Positions 1-10,810 are shown, counted from the first letter of the stretch. The stretch: DNA of 64,000 bases from Agromyces terreus (GCF_009749465.1 NZ_WBIS01000001.1:558001-622000); one strand, 5' to 3'. Numbers and translations: made by a program. Notes: generated by a model not told the origin, from the letters alone.

Positions 1-98
1 GGCCCGGTCGAGGCATCCGCCCCGCTCAGCTGCACCCGTGGCATCCGCCCGCTCGTCCGGGGACCGGTCCGGTTCAGCCGCGCTGCCATGATGGACGG

Positions 99-896
99 GT
101 GGATGACCAGAACGTGGAAGCCCCTCCCGCTCCCGTGGCCGCCCGACGTCCGATCGTCGACCAGTCGGTGCTCGACGGCATGTGGGACTTCGCAGACCCC
201 GGGGCGACGGCGGCGCGGTTCCGTGCGGTCGTCGACGACGAGTCGGCACCGGCGCCGGTCCGCGCCGTGATGGCCACCCAGCTTGCTCGCGCCCTCGCGC
301 TCCTGGGCTCGGTCGACGAGGCCGAGCGACTCCTCGACGCGGTCGAGCAGGGCCTCGCGGAGTCCGACGCCGAACTGCGCGCGCGGGTCGCCGTCGAGCG
401 GGGCCGCATCATCGCCGACGGCGAGGAGCCGTCGGCCGCCGTGCCCGCCCTCACGCTCGGCGTGCGCGAGGCGGCGCGCGCCGGATCCCCGTTCCTCGTG
501 CTCGACGCGCTGCACCTGCTCGCCCTGCACGACCACGGCCACGAGGAGGAGTGGGCGGTCGAGGGACTCGACGTGCTCGACGGCCAACGCGACCCCCGCG
601 TGCTGCGCTGGGGCATCGCGCTGCACCACAACCTCGGCTGGGCCAAGCACGATCAGGGGCGATCCGTCGGCGCCCTCATGGAGTTCGAACGTGCCGTCGA
701 GATCGCCGACCGCCACGGTTCGGCAGAGCAGCGGCAGGTCACGCGATGGTCGGTCGCGAGGTGCCTGCGCACGCTGGGCCGCACCGACGAAGCCCTCGCG
801 ATGCAACGCGAGCTCGCCGAGGCGCGTCCCGACGACGCGTACGTGCTCGCCGAGATCGAGGCGTTGACGGCGGGCGCGCCTACGATCGAGGCATGA
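99..896 (+). CDS. TPR-like hypothetical protein upstream of recG
   Basis: A 265-residue, wholly helical, Ala/Glu/Arg-rich protein with no signal peptide or membrane segment. It reads as divergent tetratricopeptide repeats: helix pairs around residues 50-75 (ATQLARALALLGSVDEAERL), 80-105, 175-200 (HHNLGWAKHDQGRSVGALM) and 225-250 (LRTLGRTDEALAMQRELAEA). TPR proteins act as protein-interaction scaffolds; no partner or catalytic function can be inferred. The GTG start at 99 begins VDDQN; the upstream GGACGG is a poor ribosome site, so the start is uncertain. Its TGA overlaps the recG start as ATGA, so the two are probably co-translated. Confidence 0.75.
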   Translation: MDDQNVEAPPAPVAARRPIVDQSVLDGMWDFADPGATAARFRAVVDDESAPAPVRAVMATQLARALALLGSVDEAERLLDAVEQGLAESDAELRARVAVERGRIIADGEEPSAAVPALTLGVREAARAGSPFLVLDALHLLALHDHGHEEEWAVEGLDVLDGQRDPRVLRWGIALHHNLGWAKHDQGRSVGALMEFERAVEIADRHGSAEQRQVTRWSVARCLRTLGRTDEALAMQRELAEARPDDAYVLAEIEALTAGAPTIEA

Positions 897-3097
897 CGGC
901 CGAGCAGACGCAGCACGGGGGCGTCGGCCGATTCACGCTCGACACCCGGCTGACGGGCGCCCTCGGCGGTCGCACGGCGCAGGCGCTCGAGCGCGCGTTC
1001 GGGTACCGCACCGTGGGCGACCTGCTCGGCCACTACCCGCGCCGATACGCGCTCCGCGGCGAGCTGACCGCGCTCGCGAGCCTGCCGCTCGACGAGAACG
1101 TCACCATCGTCGCCGAGGTCATCGAGGTGCGCGAGCGCACGATGCGGTCGCGCAGGGGCTCGATCCTCGAGGTCAAGATCTCCGACGGCACGGGCATCCT
1201 CACGCTCACCTTCTTCAACCAGGCGTGGCGGTCCCGCGAGCTCGTCCCCGGTGCGCGGGGCATCTTCGCCGGCAAGGTCGGCGACTACCGCGGAGCGCGC
1301 CAGCTCGCCCACCCCGACTACGAGCTCTTCGACGACGAGGCGCCCGCATCGCCGACCGACGCCTCGGTCAAGCGCTGGGCCGAGGCGCCCATCCCGATCT
1401 ACCCGGCCACCGGCGCGCTCGCCAGCTGGCAGCTCGCGAAGGCGATCGCCCTCCTGCTCGACGGGCTCGACCCCGTGCCCGACCCCGTGCCGGCGGCCGT
1501 GCGCTCGGCGCATGGGCTGCTGTCGCACCGCGACGCGCTCGAACGCGTGCATCGGCCCGAGGCCGAGCGCGACTGGAAGGCCGCAAGACGCACTCTGCGG
1601 TTCACCGAGGCGATCGTGCTGCAGACCACGTTGCTGCTCAGGCGGGCCGAGCTGCGGGCGCACGCGGCCACCGCGCGGCATCCGTCGCCCGACGGCCTCC
1701 TCGCGCGCTTCGACGACGCGCTGCCCTTCGAGCTCACCGGCGACCAGGTCGAGGTCGGCGGGCAGATCTCCGAAGACCTGGCCGAGCCCGTGCCCATGAA
1801 CCGTCTCGTGCAGGGCGAGGTGGGCTCGGGCAAGACCGTCGTCGCGCTCCGGGCGATGCTCGCGGTCGCGGATTCCGGCGGCCAGTCGGCGCTGCTCGCG
1901 CCCACCGAGGTGCTCGCCGCGCAGCACCTGCGCTCCATCGTCCGCATGCTCGGCCCCGACCTCTCGTCCCAGCTCGTGCCGACCCTGCTCACGGGCCAGC
2001 TCCCGACGGCCGAACGCCGCAAGGCGCTGCTGCGTGCGGCGGCGGGCCAGTCGCGCATCGTCGTCGGCACCCACGCGCTCATCGGCGAGACCGTGTCGTT
2101 CGCCGACCTCGGGCTCGTGGTCGTCGACGAGCAGCACCGCTTCGGCGTCGAGCAGCGCGAGGCCCTGCGGCTCAAGGGCCGGCAGCCGCCCCACGTGCTC
2201 GTGCTCACGGCGACGCCCATCCCGCGCACCGTGGCCATGACCGTGTTCGGAGACCTCGACGTCTCGACGATCCGCGAGCTGCCCGCCGGCCGGGCCGGCA
2301 TCGAATCGCACGTCGTGCCCCTCGCCGAGCGGCCGGGCTGGCGCGCCCGCGTCTGGGAGCGTCTCGCCGAGGAGGTCGAGCAGGGGCGGCAGGGGTTCGT
2401 CGTCTGCCCGGCGATCGAGCCCAAGGTGGCCGAGGAGGCCGACCCGGCCGCCGAGCAGGAGGCGGATGCCCCGTCCTCCGCGCCCGCCGCATCCGTCGCC
2501 TCGATCCTCGAGGAGCTCGCCGCCGCCCCCCGCTTCGCCGGCATCCGGGTCGCGCCGCTGCACGGCCGCATGGCCTCCGACGAGAAGGACGCGACGATGC
2601 GCGCCTTCGCGGCGGGCGAGATCGACGTGCTCGTCGCGACCACCGTCATCGAGGTCGGCGTCGACGTGCCCAACGCGAGCGTCATGGTCGTCGCCGACGC
2701 CGACCGCTTCGGCGTCTCCCAGCTGCACCAGCTCCGCGGCCGCGTCGGCCGAGGCGGGTTGCCGGGGCTCTGCCTGCTCGTCACGGCGGCGCCGCCGGGC
2801 TCGCTCGCCCGCCAGCGCGTCGACGCGGTCGCGGCGACGCTCGACGGCTTCGAGCTCGCGCGGGTCGACCTCGAGCTCCGGCAGGAGGGCGATGTGCTCG
2901 GCGCCAACCAGTCCGGCGGCCGATCGTCGCTCAAGCTGCTGCGCGTCGCCCGCGACGGCGACGTCATCGCCGACGCGAGGGAGTCCGCCGCGACGCTGCT
3001 CGCCGCCGACCCCGAGCTCGCGACGCACCCGGCGCTCGCGGCCGCGGTACGGCGCCGGCTCGACGACGACGCCACCGGATTCCTGAGCAAGGGCTGA
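893..3097 (+). CDS. recG: ATP-dependent DNA helicase RecG
   Basis: RecG remodels stalled replication forks and branch-migrates Holliday junctions. The 734-residue product has the N-terminal OB-fold wedge domain (about residues 20-170), Walker A GEVGSGKT at 308-315, the superfamily-2 box DEQH at 412-415 followed by RFG, and the motif VI region QLRGRVGR at 613-620. Length is normal for the family. An Ala/Glu/Pro-rich insert near residues 520-540 separates the two helicase lobes and is probably a disordered loop. The ATG at 893 overlaps the upstream stop as ATGA. A TACGAT box at 881-886 could also give recG its own near-leaderless promoter. Confidence 0.97.
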   Translation: MTAEQTQHGGVGRFTLDTRLTGALGGRTAQALERAFGYRTVGDLLGHYPRRYALRGELTALASLPLDENVTIVAEVIEVRERTMRSRRGSILEVKISDGTGILTLTFFNQAWRSRELVPGARGIFAGKVGDYRGARQLAHPDYELFDDEAPASPTDASVKRWAEAPIPIYPATGALASWQLAKAIALLLDGLDPVPDPVPAAVRSAHGLLSHRDALERVHRPEAERDWKAARRTLRFTEAIVLQTTLLLRRAELRAHAATARHPSPDGLLARFDDALPFELTGDQVEVGGQISEDLAEPVPMNRLVQGEVGSGKTVVALRAMLAVADSGGQSALLAPTEVLAAQHLRSIVRMLGPDLSSQLVPTLLTGQLPTAERRKALLRAAAGQSRIVVGTHALIGETVSFADLGLVVVDEQHRFGVEQREALRLKGRQPPHVLVLTATPIPRTVAMTVFGDLDVSTIRELPAGRAGIESHVVPLAERPGWRARVWERLAEEVEQGRQGFVVCPAIEPKVAEEADPAAEQEADAPSSAPAASVASILEELAAAPRFAGIRVAPLHGRMASDEKDATMRAFAAGEIDVLVATTVIEVGVDVPNASVMVVADADRFGVSQLHQLRGRVGRGGLPGLCLLVTAAPPGSLARQRVDAVAATLDGFELARVDLELRQEGDVLGANQSGGRSSLKLLRVARDGDVIADARESAATLLAADPELATHPALAAAVRRRLDDDATGFLSKG

Positions 3098-3148
3098 GAG
3101 TACAACGACCCCCTCCCGGCGCGGCATCCGGGCACTACGCTGGTGCCT

Positions 3149-3636
3149 ATGCAGCGGATCGCCGTCGTTCCCGGTTCATTCGACCCCGTCACCAAGGGGC
3201 ATCTCGACGTCATCGCGCGTGCCGCGGGCCTCTACGACGAACTGCACGTCGTCGTGGTGCACAACCCCGACAAGAGCGCCCTCCTGCCGATCGCCCAGCG
3301 CGTCTCCCTCATCGAGCGCGCCATCGCCGACGCCGGCATCGAGGGGCGCATCATCGTGGCCTCGTGGAGCATGGGCCTGCTCGTCGACTACTGCACCGAC
3401 GTCGGCGCGAGCGTGCTCGTCAAGGGCGTCCGCTCCCAGCTCGACATCGCGTACGAGACCCCCATGGCGATCGTGAACCGGCATCTCGCCGGCGTCGAGA
3501 CGGTGTTCCTGCTTCCCGACCCGCAGCACGCGCACGTGTCCAGTTCGCTCGTGCGGCAGGTCTCCGCCCTCGGCGGCGACGTCTCGCCGTACGTTCCGGC
3601 GGCGGTCTCCGAGTACCTCGCGACGGCGATGACCCC

Positions 3637-3640
<4 letters not shown>
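3149..3640 (+). CDS. coaD: Phosphopantetheine adenylyltransferase
   Basis: CoaD transfers AMP from ATP to 4'-phosphopantetheine, the penultimate step of coenzyme A synthesis. The 163-residue length is typical. The nucleotidyltransferase signature [10 protein letters not shown] sits at residues 9-18 (TxGH at 15-18), with the C-terminal SSSLVR motif binding ATP phosphates. ATG at 3149 is preferred over an in-frame GTG at 3143 because the family begins M-x-x-A-V-x-P-G-S-F-D and a TACGCT -10-like box (3136-3141) lies 7 bases upstream, which suits a leaderless transcript. The stop overlaps the next gene (GTGA). Confidence 0.97.
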
Positions 3641-4665
<1,025 letters not shown>

Positions 4666-4667
4666 GC

Positions 4668-5984
4668 ATGTCGCGCCCCCGCCCGATCTCCTGGCCCCGC
4701 CTCACCCGACGCGGCATCGCCCTCGTCGCCGTCGGCGTGGTGCTCGCGGGCGTCTCGCTGTGGTTCGACCTGCGCGACATCCTCGTGCTCGCGTTCGTCG
4801 GCATCGCGATGCCCGTCGTCGCCGCGGCATTCGTGGCGACGCGTCGCCCGAGGCTCGCGGTGCAGCGCCAGTTCTCGCCGGCGGTCGTCCGCGCGGGGGA
4901 GTCGACCGTCGTCGGCCTCGTCGTGCAGAACCGGGGCCCGCGCACCTTCGACGGCGCCCACTGGCGCGATCGCGCACCCGACAGCGCGGTGGGGCCGCCC
5001 GAGTCGCTCCTGCCGGCCCTCGGCCCGCACGAGGCGGTGCTGCCCTCCGGGGACGACCGGGTCCGGGTCGAGTACCGACTGCGGATGCCGCGACGCGGCG
5101 TCTACCCCGTCGGTCCGCTGCGCATCGGCATGCACGACCCGTTCGCGCTCGCCGTCGTCGAACGCGACGCGGGTTCCGCGCACGAGATCGTGGTGACCCC
5201 GCGGGTCACGCCGCTGGCCGAGGCGCTCGCGACGGCGGCCAGCATCGACGGCGTCGTGCACGGCCTGCAACGGCGCAACCACCCGAACTCCGACGAGCTC
5301 ATCGCGCGCGAGTACCGCTACGGCGATCCGCTCCGTCGGGTGAACTGGCCGGCGACCGCGCGACGCGGCGAGCTCATGGTGCGAGAAGAGGAGCAGCGCG
5401 GCGACCCCGAGGCACGGGTGCTGCTCGACGTGCCGTCGAGCTCGCGCCCCGGCCTCGTCGTGCACCGCGAACGCGGCCACGACGGCGACGAGCGGTACGA
5501 GCTCGCGATCGAGGTCGCCGCCTCGATCGGGGTGCACCTGCTCGAGCACGGGTTCCGGGTGCGCTGCACGAGCGTCGGCGAGCACGAGCGGGGCCTCGGG
5601 CCGACCGCGCCCTTCGACGGCACGTACCGCATGCCGGGCGGCGACCGGCTCCTGCTCGAGGACCTCGCCCGCGTCGACCTCGACGAGCAGGGCCGCCGGC
5701 GAGACGATCGCGCGGCGGCATCCGAGGTCCGCACGCGCGGACGCGACGCGCGCGAGCCGGCGTTCGCGGTGCTCGCCGATCCCAGTGCGGCCGACGCCGG
5801 GGCGCTCGTCGCGCTTCGGCCCGCCTTCGAGCCGGCGGTCGCCTTCGTCACCGCGACGGTGCCGGCCGCCGTCCGGCAGATGCTGGAGGATGCCGACTGG
5901 ACCGTCGTGACGGTGCGGCGCGCGTCCGAGATCGGCGGAGCGTGGGCGGCCTCGGCCACGACGGCGGTGCGCGATGCATCCTGA
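4668..5984 (+). CDS. DUF58 membrane protein
   Basis: A 438-residue protein with two closely spaced hydrophobic segments at the N-terminus (about residues 14-50) and a large soluble part. The DUF58 signature YRYGDPLRRVNWPATAR lies near residues 220-236. DUF58 proteins resemble von Willebrand A folds and are nearly always encoded with MoxR ATPases; their biochemical role is unknown. The gene lies between moxR (2-base gap) and the transglutaminase gene (11-base overlap), the standard three-gene arrangement. Confidence 0.9.
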   Translation: MSRPRPISWPRLTRRGIALVAVGVVLAGVSLWFDLRDILVLAFVGIAMPVVAAAFVATRRPRLAVQRQFSPAVVRAGESTVVGLVVQNRGPRTFDGAHWRDRAPDSAVGPPESLLPALGPHEAVLPSGDDRVRVEYRLRMPRRGVYPVGPLRIGMHDPFALAVVERDAGSAHEIVVTPRVTPLAEALATAASIDGVVHGLQRRNHPNSDELIAREYRYGDPLRRVNWPATARRGELMVREEEQRGDPEARVLLDVPSSSRPGLVVHRERGHDGDERYELAIEVAASIGVHLLEHGFRVRCTSVGEHERGLGPTAPFDGTYRMPGGDRLLLEDLARVDLDEQGRRRDDRAAASEVRTRGRDAREPAFAVLADPSAADAGALVALRPAFEPAVAFVTATVPAAVRQMLEDADWTVVTVRRASEIGGAWAASATTAVRDAS

Positions 5985-8307
5985 CCAGGCCACGCTGTCG
6001 TCGGGGCAGCGGCTCGCGTTGTCGGCGGCCTCGTTCCTGCTCATGGCGACCTCGATCATGGCGCTCGGGCCGTTGATCGCGGGCAGCGGCTGGTGGTGGC
6101 TCTGCGCCTTCGTCGCCGCCGGTGTGCTCTTCGGCGGCGCCGGACTGCGTGCGCTGCGCGTGCGCGGCGGGCTCGTGCCCGTGCTCGAGGCCGTGCTGCT
6201 GCTCATGCTCCTGACGCTGCTGTTCGGCGCGTCGACGAGCCTGCTCCTCCTGATCCCGATGCCCGACACGTTCGCCCTGTTCGGCGAGCTGATCACGGGA
6301 GCCCAGCGCACGATCGCCCAGCAGTCGGTGCCGGCGGTCACGGTGCCCGCCCTCTCGTTCGCCCTCGCCCTCGGCGTCGGCGTCCTGTCGATCCTGCTCG
6401 ACGTGCTCGTCCAGGTGGCGAGGCGCCCGGCGTTCGCCGCCGTCCCGGTGATCGTGCCGCTGCTCATCCCGGGATTCATCGTCGAGTCCGGCATCGGCCT
6501 GCCGATCGTCGTGGTCGTCGCGGCGTCGTACCTGCTCCTGCTGCGGGTCGACGTGCGGGTCAATCGGCGGGCGCGCATCGAGCAGCGCCGCGACGACGGC
6601 ATCGCGACCGTGACGGCGCCGCTGCGCGTGCCGGTCGCGTCGACGCTGGGCGCCTCGCTCGGCGTCGCCGCGGTGGGCATCCTCGCGGCCTCGATGCTCG
6701 CCGTCTCGACGCCGAGCATCTCGACGAGCCTGCTCCTCGGCACCGGATCGCAGAGCACGCTCTTCGCCCGCGGAGTCAGCCCGTTCATCGACCTCGGCCG
6801 CGACCTGCGTCGGCCCGAGGCCCGCCCCGCCTTCCGGTACCTCGCGCGCGACGGAGACCGGCCCTACTTCACCCTCCTCACGCTCGACCGCTTCGAGGGC
6901 GACGTGTGGTCGGTCGCCGACCGGCCGGTCGACGGCGACAACACGGTCGACGAGCTCGGCTCGCCGGCGGGCCTCGGCCCCGACGTCGCGACCTCGGAGC
7001 ATCCGATCGACGTGCTCGTGAACGAGGTGCGCACGACGTGGCTGCCGGTGCCGTACCCGTCGACGCGCATCGACGGCCTGCAGGGCTCCTGGTTCTGGGA
7101 CGACGAATCGCTCACGGTCCGCAGCGCCGACACGAACACCGCGGGGCAGCGCTACGAGGTCACGCGCCTCGCGGTGGAGCCGACGGTCGAGCAGCTCCGC
7201 TCGGCGGGCGCCGCGGCGGCCGCGGCGCAGGTCGATGCGCGATACCTCGAACTGCCCGAGGAGATGCCCGAGATCATCGGCACGACCGCCGCGAATCTCG
7301 CGGCGGGAACGGGATCGTCCTACGACACGGCGGTCGCGATCCAGGCGTACCTGCGCTCGCCCGACTTCGACTACTCGACCGAGGCGCCGGTCGACGGCGG
7401 GTACGACGGCGGCGGCTTTGAGGTGATCGCGTCGTTCCTCGAGCAGAAGCAGGGCTACTGCGTGCACTTCGCGTCGACGATGGCGGTGCTCGCACGCGAG
7501 GCCGGCATCCCGTCGCGCATCTCGATCGGCTACACGTCGGGCACGCCGACCACCGACCGGGTCGACGGGGTGCAGCGGGTGCAGGTCGACTCGCACGACC
7601 TGCACGCGTGGCCCGAGCTGTACTTCTCGGGCGTCGGGTGGGTGCCGTTCGAGCCGACGCCCGGGCGCGGTTCGGTGCCCGAGTACTCGAGGCCGGGCGC
7701 GGGGCAGTCGCCCACGTCGGTCCTCCCGACGGGGCCGGCGTCGACGGCCGTGCCGACAGGGCGGCCCGACCTCGATCCCGATCGGGGCCTGGCCGGGCAG
7801 GCCGGCGACCCGCTCTCGAACAGCGCGCCGATGCAGGCGGGCGTCCTGCTCCTCGGGGTCGTGCTGCTGCTGTCGATCCCCGCGATCGTCCGGGCCCTGC
7901 AACGGGCCGGCCGTCGTCGCCGCATCATCCGGGGCGGTGCGCCGGCGGATGCCGCGTGGCAGGAGTTCGCGGCCACGGCGATCGATCTCGGCATCGGGGT
8001 GCCCGCCGGCACGCCGCGCGCCGTCGCGTCCGCGGTCGCCGCCCGGCCGGCGTTCCACGAGGCGGAGGCCCGGGCCGCGATGCTGCGGCTGCGCGACGCC
8101 GTCGAACGCTCTCGATTCGGCCCCGACGGCGCCGGCCGCTCCGACCTCGAGGCTCGCGCCGGGCTCCTGCGCGATCTCGGCGCGGTGCGCCGGGCGATGC
8201 TGCGCGACGTCACCGCGCGCGACCGCGCCGCCGCGACGCTGCTGCCGCGCTCGCTCGTGGAGCGTGTCGCACGCGTACCCGGCGTTCGTGCAGGCGGCGG
8301 CGCGTAG
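5974..8307 (+). CDS. Transglutaminase-like membrane protein (TgpA type)
   Basis: A 777-residue protein with about six to seven transmembrane helices in residues 10-265, an extracytoplasmic transglutaminase-like domain, one more helix near 620-640 and a cytoplasmic helical tail. The Cys-His-Asp triad is visible: Cys in QGYCVHFAST (about residue 496), His in DLHAWPELYF (about 543) and Asp/Glu-Pro in VPFEPTPG. TgpA-like proteins are membrane enzymes thought to act on cell-envelope proteins. Third gene of the moxR-DUF58 unit. Its TAG stop (8305-8307) is the first half of a TAGACT box serving yceD. Confidence 0.9.
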   Translation: MHPDQATLSSGQRLALSAASFLLMATSIMALGPLIAGSGWWWLCAFVAAGVLFGGAGLRALRVRGGLVPVLEAVLLLMLLTLLFGASTSLLLLIPMPDTFALFGELITGAQRTIAQQSVPAVTVPALSFALALGVGVLSILLDVLVQVARRPAFAAVPVIVPLLIPGFIVESGIGLPIVVVVAASYLLLLRVDVRVNRRARIEQRRDDGIATVTAPLRVPVASTLGASLGVAAVGILAASMLAVSTPSISTSLLLGTGSQSTLFARGVSPFIDLGRDLRRPEARPAFRYLARDGDRPYFTLLTLDRFEGDVWSVADRPVDGDNTVDELGSPAGLGPDVATSEHPIDVLVNEVRTTWLPVPYPSTRIDGLQGSWFWDDESLTVRSADTNTAGQRYEVTRLAVEPTVEQLRSAGAAAAAAQVDARYLELPEEMPEIIGTTAANLAAGTGSSYDTAVAIQAYLRSPDFDYSTEAPVDGGYDGGGFEVIASFLEQKQGYCVHFASTMAVLAREAGIPSRISIGYTSGTPTTDRVDGVQRVQVDSHDLHAWPELYFSGVGWVPFEPTPGRGSVPEYSRPGAGQSPTSVLPTGPASTAVPTGRPDLDPDRGLAGQAGDPLSNSAPMQAGVLLLGVVLLLSIPAIVRALQRAGRRRRIIRGGAPADAAWQEFAATAIDLGIGVPAGTPRAVASAVAARPAFHEAEARAAMLRLRDAVERSRFGPDGAGRSDLEARAGLLRDLGAVRRAMLRDVTARDRAAATLLPRSLVERVARVPGVRAGGGA

Positions 8308-8310
8308 ACT
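8305..8310 (+). promoter_or_regulatory. -10 box TAGACT for yceD-rpmF operon
   Basis: TAGACT lies 8 bases before the GTG start at 8319, the spacing of a leaderless or near-leaderless transcript. The hexamer contains the stop codon of the preceding gene. No convincing -35 box is visible. Confidence 0.45.
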
Positions 8311-8318
8311 CGTCGTTC

Positions 8319-8882
8319 GTGGCCAATCAGTATTCGCCGTTCCGCATGAACGTGCGCGACATCCTCAACCGACCGGGCGAGATGCGGGAGCACCGCGTCC
8401 GGGTGCCCGCGCGCGAGCAGTTCGGCGAGGGGCTCGTCGCGGTTCGCGAGGGTTCCGAGCTCGATCTCGACGTGCGTCTGGAGTCCGTGCACGAGGGCAT
8501 CCTCGTGAGCGCGAGCGTCGATACGGTGGCCGAGGGGGAGTGCGGTCGGTGCCTCATCGACATCGCCCAGCCTGTCGAAGTCGAGTTCCAAGAGCTTTTC
8601 GCGTATCATTCTGGAGAAGCTTTCGAGTTCGAGGTTCAAGACGACCACGTGGATCTTGAACCGCTCATCCGAGATGCGGTGGTGTTGTCACTGCCGTTCC
8701 AGCCGGTCTGCCGGCCGGACTGCCCGGGTCTCGACCCAGAGACCGGGCTGCGACTGGCTGATCACCCGGAACTCGACTCCCCGAATGTGCGCGATCCTCG
8801 ATGGGCCGCGCTTGCAGGGTTCCAAGCTTCCGAAGACCAGGGCCCGGATGTCGCATCCGACGCCGACCCGAAGAGAGATTGA
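8319..8882 (+). CDS. yceD: YceD family protein (DUF177)
   Basis: A 187-residue member of the YceD/DUF177 family, which is genetically tied to 23S rRNA and ribosomal protein L32 and nearly always encoded just before rpmF, as here (9-base gap). The conserved cysteine pattern is present: CGRCL near residue 75 and the later CRPDCPGLDPETG, a likely metal site. GTG 8319 gives VANQYSPFRMNVRD, matching the usual short tail before the conserved VRDLxxRPGEM; ATG 8346 would lose it. Confidence 0.9.
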   Translation: MANQYSPFRMNVRDILNRPGEMREHRVRVPAREQFGEGLVAVREGSELDLDVRLESVHEGILVSASVDTVAEGECGRCLIDIAQPVEVEFQELFAYHSGEAFEFEVQDDHVDLEPLIRDAVVLSLPFQPVCRPDCPGLDPETGLRLADHPELDSPNVRDPRWAALAGFQASEDQGPDVASDADPKRD

Positions 8883-8891
8883 GAGAGTGTC

Positions 8892-9095
8892 ATGGCTGTT
8901 CCCAAGCGGAAGAAGTCGCGAGCAAACACCCACGCGCGTCGTTCGCAGTGGAAGGCTGAGGCCCCCACGCTGGTGAAGACCGTCGAGAACGGCAAGGTCA
9001 CGTACAGCCTTCCGCACCGCGCGAAGGTCGTCGAGGACTCGGCGGGCACCCCGCTGTTCCTCGAGTACAAGGGCCGCAAGGTCGCCGACGTCTAG
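8892..9095 (+). CDS. rpmF: 50S ribosomal protein L32
   Basis: 67-residue L32 beginning [20 protein letters not shown], the canonical N-terminus. It lacks the CxxC...CxxC zinc ribbon of zinc-binding L32, so it is the zinc-independent (C-minus) type. A GAGAG ribosome site precedes the ATG. It lies between yceD and rnc, the conserved order. Confidence 0.97.
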   Translation: MAVPKRKKSRANTHARRSQWKAEAPTLVKTVENGKVTYSLPHRAKVVEDSAGTPLFLEYKGRKVADV

Positions 9096-9123
9096 TCGAC
9101 GCCCCACGCAGCATCGACCGGTC

Positions 9124-9834
9124 GTGACGCGCACGGAGCGCACAGGGCTCGCGAGACCGAACCTCGAAGAACTGCAGCACAAGCTGCAGGTCGAGGTCGA
9201 TCCCGAGCTCCTGCTCCTGGCGCTCACGCACCGGTCTTTCGCGTACGAGAACGGCGGCATCCCGACGAACGAACGCCTCGAGTTCCTGGGCGATTCGATC
9301 CTCGGCCAGGCCGTCACGGTCCGGCTGTTCCGAGACCATCCCGATCTCGAAGAGGGCGAGCTCGCGAAGCGGCGTGCCAGCCTCGTCTCGAGCGCCGCGT
9401 TGGCCGAGGTCGCGAGGTCGGTGGGCCTCGGTCCGTACATCAGGCTCGGTCGCGGCGAGACGCTCACGGGCGGCGCCGAGAAGGCGTCGATCCTGGCCGA
9501 CACGGTCGAGGCGATCATCGGCGCCGTCTATCTCGACCGCGGCGGCGACGTGGCGACGCCGTTCGTGCTGAGCCTCATCGCGCCGCTCATGCTCGACCCC
9601 GAGCGGTTCGGGGCGTCCATGGACCCCAAGACCAGCCTTCAGGAGATCGCGGCGAAGCGAGGCGTGTCCGCGCCGGTGTACACGGTCGCCGAGAGCGGTC
9701 CCGACCACCACAAGCACTTCGTCGCGACGGTCGACGTCGGCGGGCTGGTCGAGGCGTCGGGCGAGGGCTCGAGCAAGAAGCAGGCCGAGATGGCCGCCGC
9801 GCTCGAGGCATGGACCAAGCTCACCGCGAGCTGA
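9124..9834 (+). CDS. rnc: Ribonuclease III
   Basis: RNase III cleaves double-stranded RNA in rRNA maturation and mRNA decay. The 236-residue protein has the signature NERLEFLGDSILG near residues 50-62, the second acidic cluster ADTVEAIIGAVY near 126-138, and a C-terminal double-stranded-RNA-binding domain (DPKTSLQEIAAKRG to GSSKKQAEMAAALEAW). The GTG start follows rpmF by 28 bases. mutM follows after a single base. Confidence 0.97.
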   Translation: MTRTERTGLARPNLEELQHKLQVEVDPELLLLALTHRSFAYENGGIPTNERLEFLGDSILGQAVTVRLFRDHPDLEEGELAKRRASLVSSAALAEVARSVGLGPYIRLGRGETLTGGAEKASILADTVEAIIGAVYLDRGGDVATPFVLSLIAPLMLDPERFGASMDPKTSLQEIAAKRGVSAPVYTVAESGPDHHKHFVATVDVGGLVEASGEGSSKKQAEMAAALEAWTKLTAS

Positions 9835-9835
9835 C

Positions 9836-10810
9836 GTGCCCGAACTCCCCGAGGTCGAGGTCGTTCGCGCCGGCCTGGCGCCCGCGGTCACGGGCGCGCG
9901 CATCGCCGCCGTCGACGTGCTCGACGAGCGGGCGCTCACGCGCCACGATGCCGCGTCGGGCGACTTCGAACGGCTGACCACGGGCGCCGTGATCCGTGCG
10001 GTCGTGCGCCGCGGCAAGTTCCTGTGGCTGCCGATCGGCGAGGTCGCCGGCCGGATCCCGGGCGACGGCCGCAACGACTCCCGACCGCGAGCGATCGTCG
10101 GGCATCTCGGCATGAGCGGGCAGATGCTGCTGCGCACACCCGACCATCCGGGCGACGACCGACACGCGCGCATCCGCCTGCACCTCGAGCACCCCGCGCA
10201 CGGCGAGCTCCGGGTCGACTTCGTCGATCAGCGCACCTTCGGGTCGCTCGCGGTCGATCGCATGGTCGCGACGGCCGACGGCGAGGTCGCCGGCTTCAGT
10301 GCCGACGTCACGGGCGAGTGGGCCCGCAGCGTGCCGACGCAGGTCTCGCACATCGCGCGCGATCCGCTGGACCCGGCGTTCGACGACGACCTGCTCTTCG
10401 AGCGGATGTCGCGGCGCGCCTCGGGGGTCAAGCGGATGCTGCTCGACCAGGGCGTGGTCAGCGGCATCGGCAACATCTACGCCGACGAGTCGCTCTGGGC
10501 CGTAGGCCTGCACGGCGAGCAGCCGGCTTCATCGCTCTCGCGACCTCGCCGGGTCGAGCTGCTGCGGGCCGTGCGCGACGTGCTCGGCAAGGCGCTCGTC
10601 GAGGGCGGCACGAGCTTCGACGCCCAGTACGTGAACGTCAACGGCCAGTCGGGCTACTTCGCGCACTCCCTGAACGCCTACGGGCGGGCGGGCGAACCGT
10701 GCCCCCGTTGCGGCACGCCCATCGTCCGCGAGGCGTTCATGAACCGTTCGTCGCACCGGTGCCCGCGCTGTCAGCGCCTGCGACGTCGTCGCGCTGCCAC
10801 AGCGCGCTGA
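9836..10810 (+). CDS. mutM: Formamidopyrimidine-DNA glycosylase
   Basis: Fpg/MutM removes 8-oxoguanine and formamidopyrimidines and nicks the abasic site. The product starts VPELPEVE, so after loss of fMet the catalytic Pro1-Glu2 is in place. The helix-two-turn-helix segment GIGNIYADESLW and the C-terminal zinc finger CPRCGTPI...HRCPRCQR are present. At 324 residues it is longer than the usual ~270-290: a charged insert after FLWLPIGEV (residues ~66-85) accounts for much of this, plus an Arg-rich tail. The last 74 bases overlap the convergent acetyltransferase gene. Confidence 0.95.
   Translation: MPELPEVEVVRAGLAPAVTGARIAAVDVLDERALTRHDAASGDFERLTTGAVIRAVVRRGKFLWLPIGEVAGRIPGDGRNDSRPRAIVGHLGMSGQMLLRTPDHPGDDRHARIRLHLEHPAHGELRVDFVDQRTFGSLAVDRMVATADGEVAGFSADVTGEWARSVPTQVSHIARDPLDPAFDDDLLFERMSRRASGVKRMLLDQGVVSGIGNIYADESLWAVGLHGEQPASSLSRPRRVELLRAVRDVLGKALVEGGTSFDAQYVNVNGQSGYFAHSLNAYGRAGEPCPRCGTPIVREAFMNRSSHRCPRCQRLRRRRAATAR

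Noticed and set aside
653-3127. 824-residue open frame antisense to recG
   Set aside because: Shadow of high GC third positions in recG; low-complexity Arg/Gly/Ala content and no recognisable domain.
9639-9824. Small minus-strand frame inside rnc
   Set aside because: Antisense shadow within the double-stranded-RNA-binding domain of RNase III.
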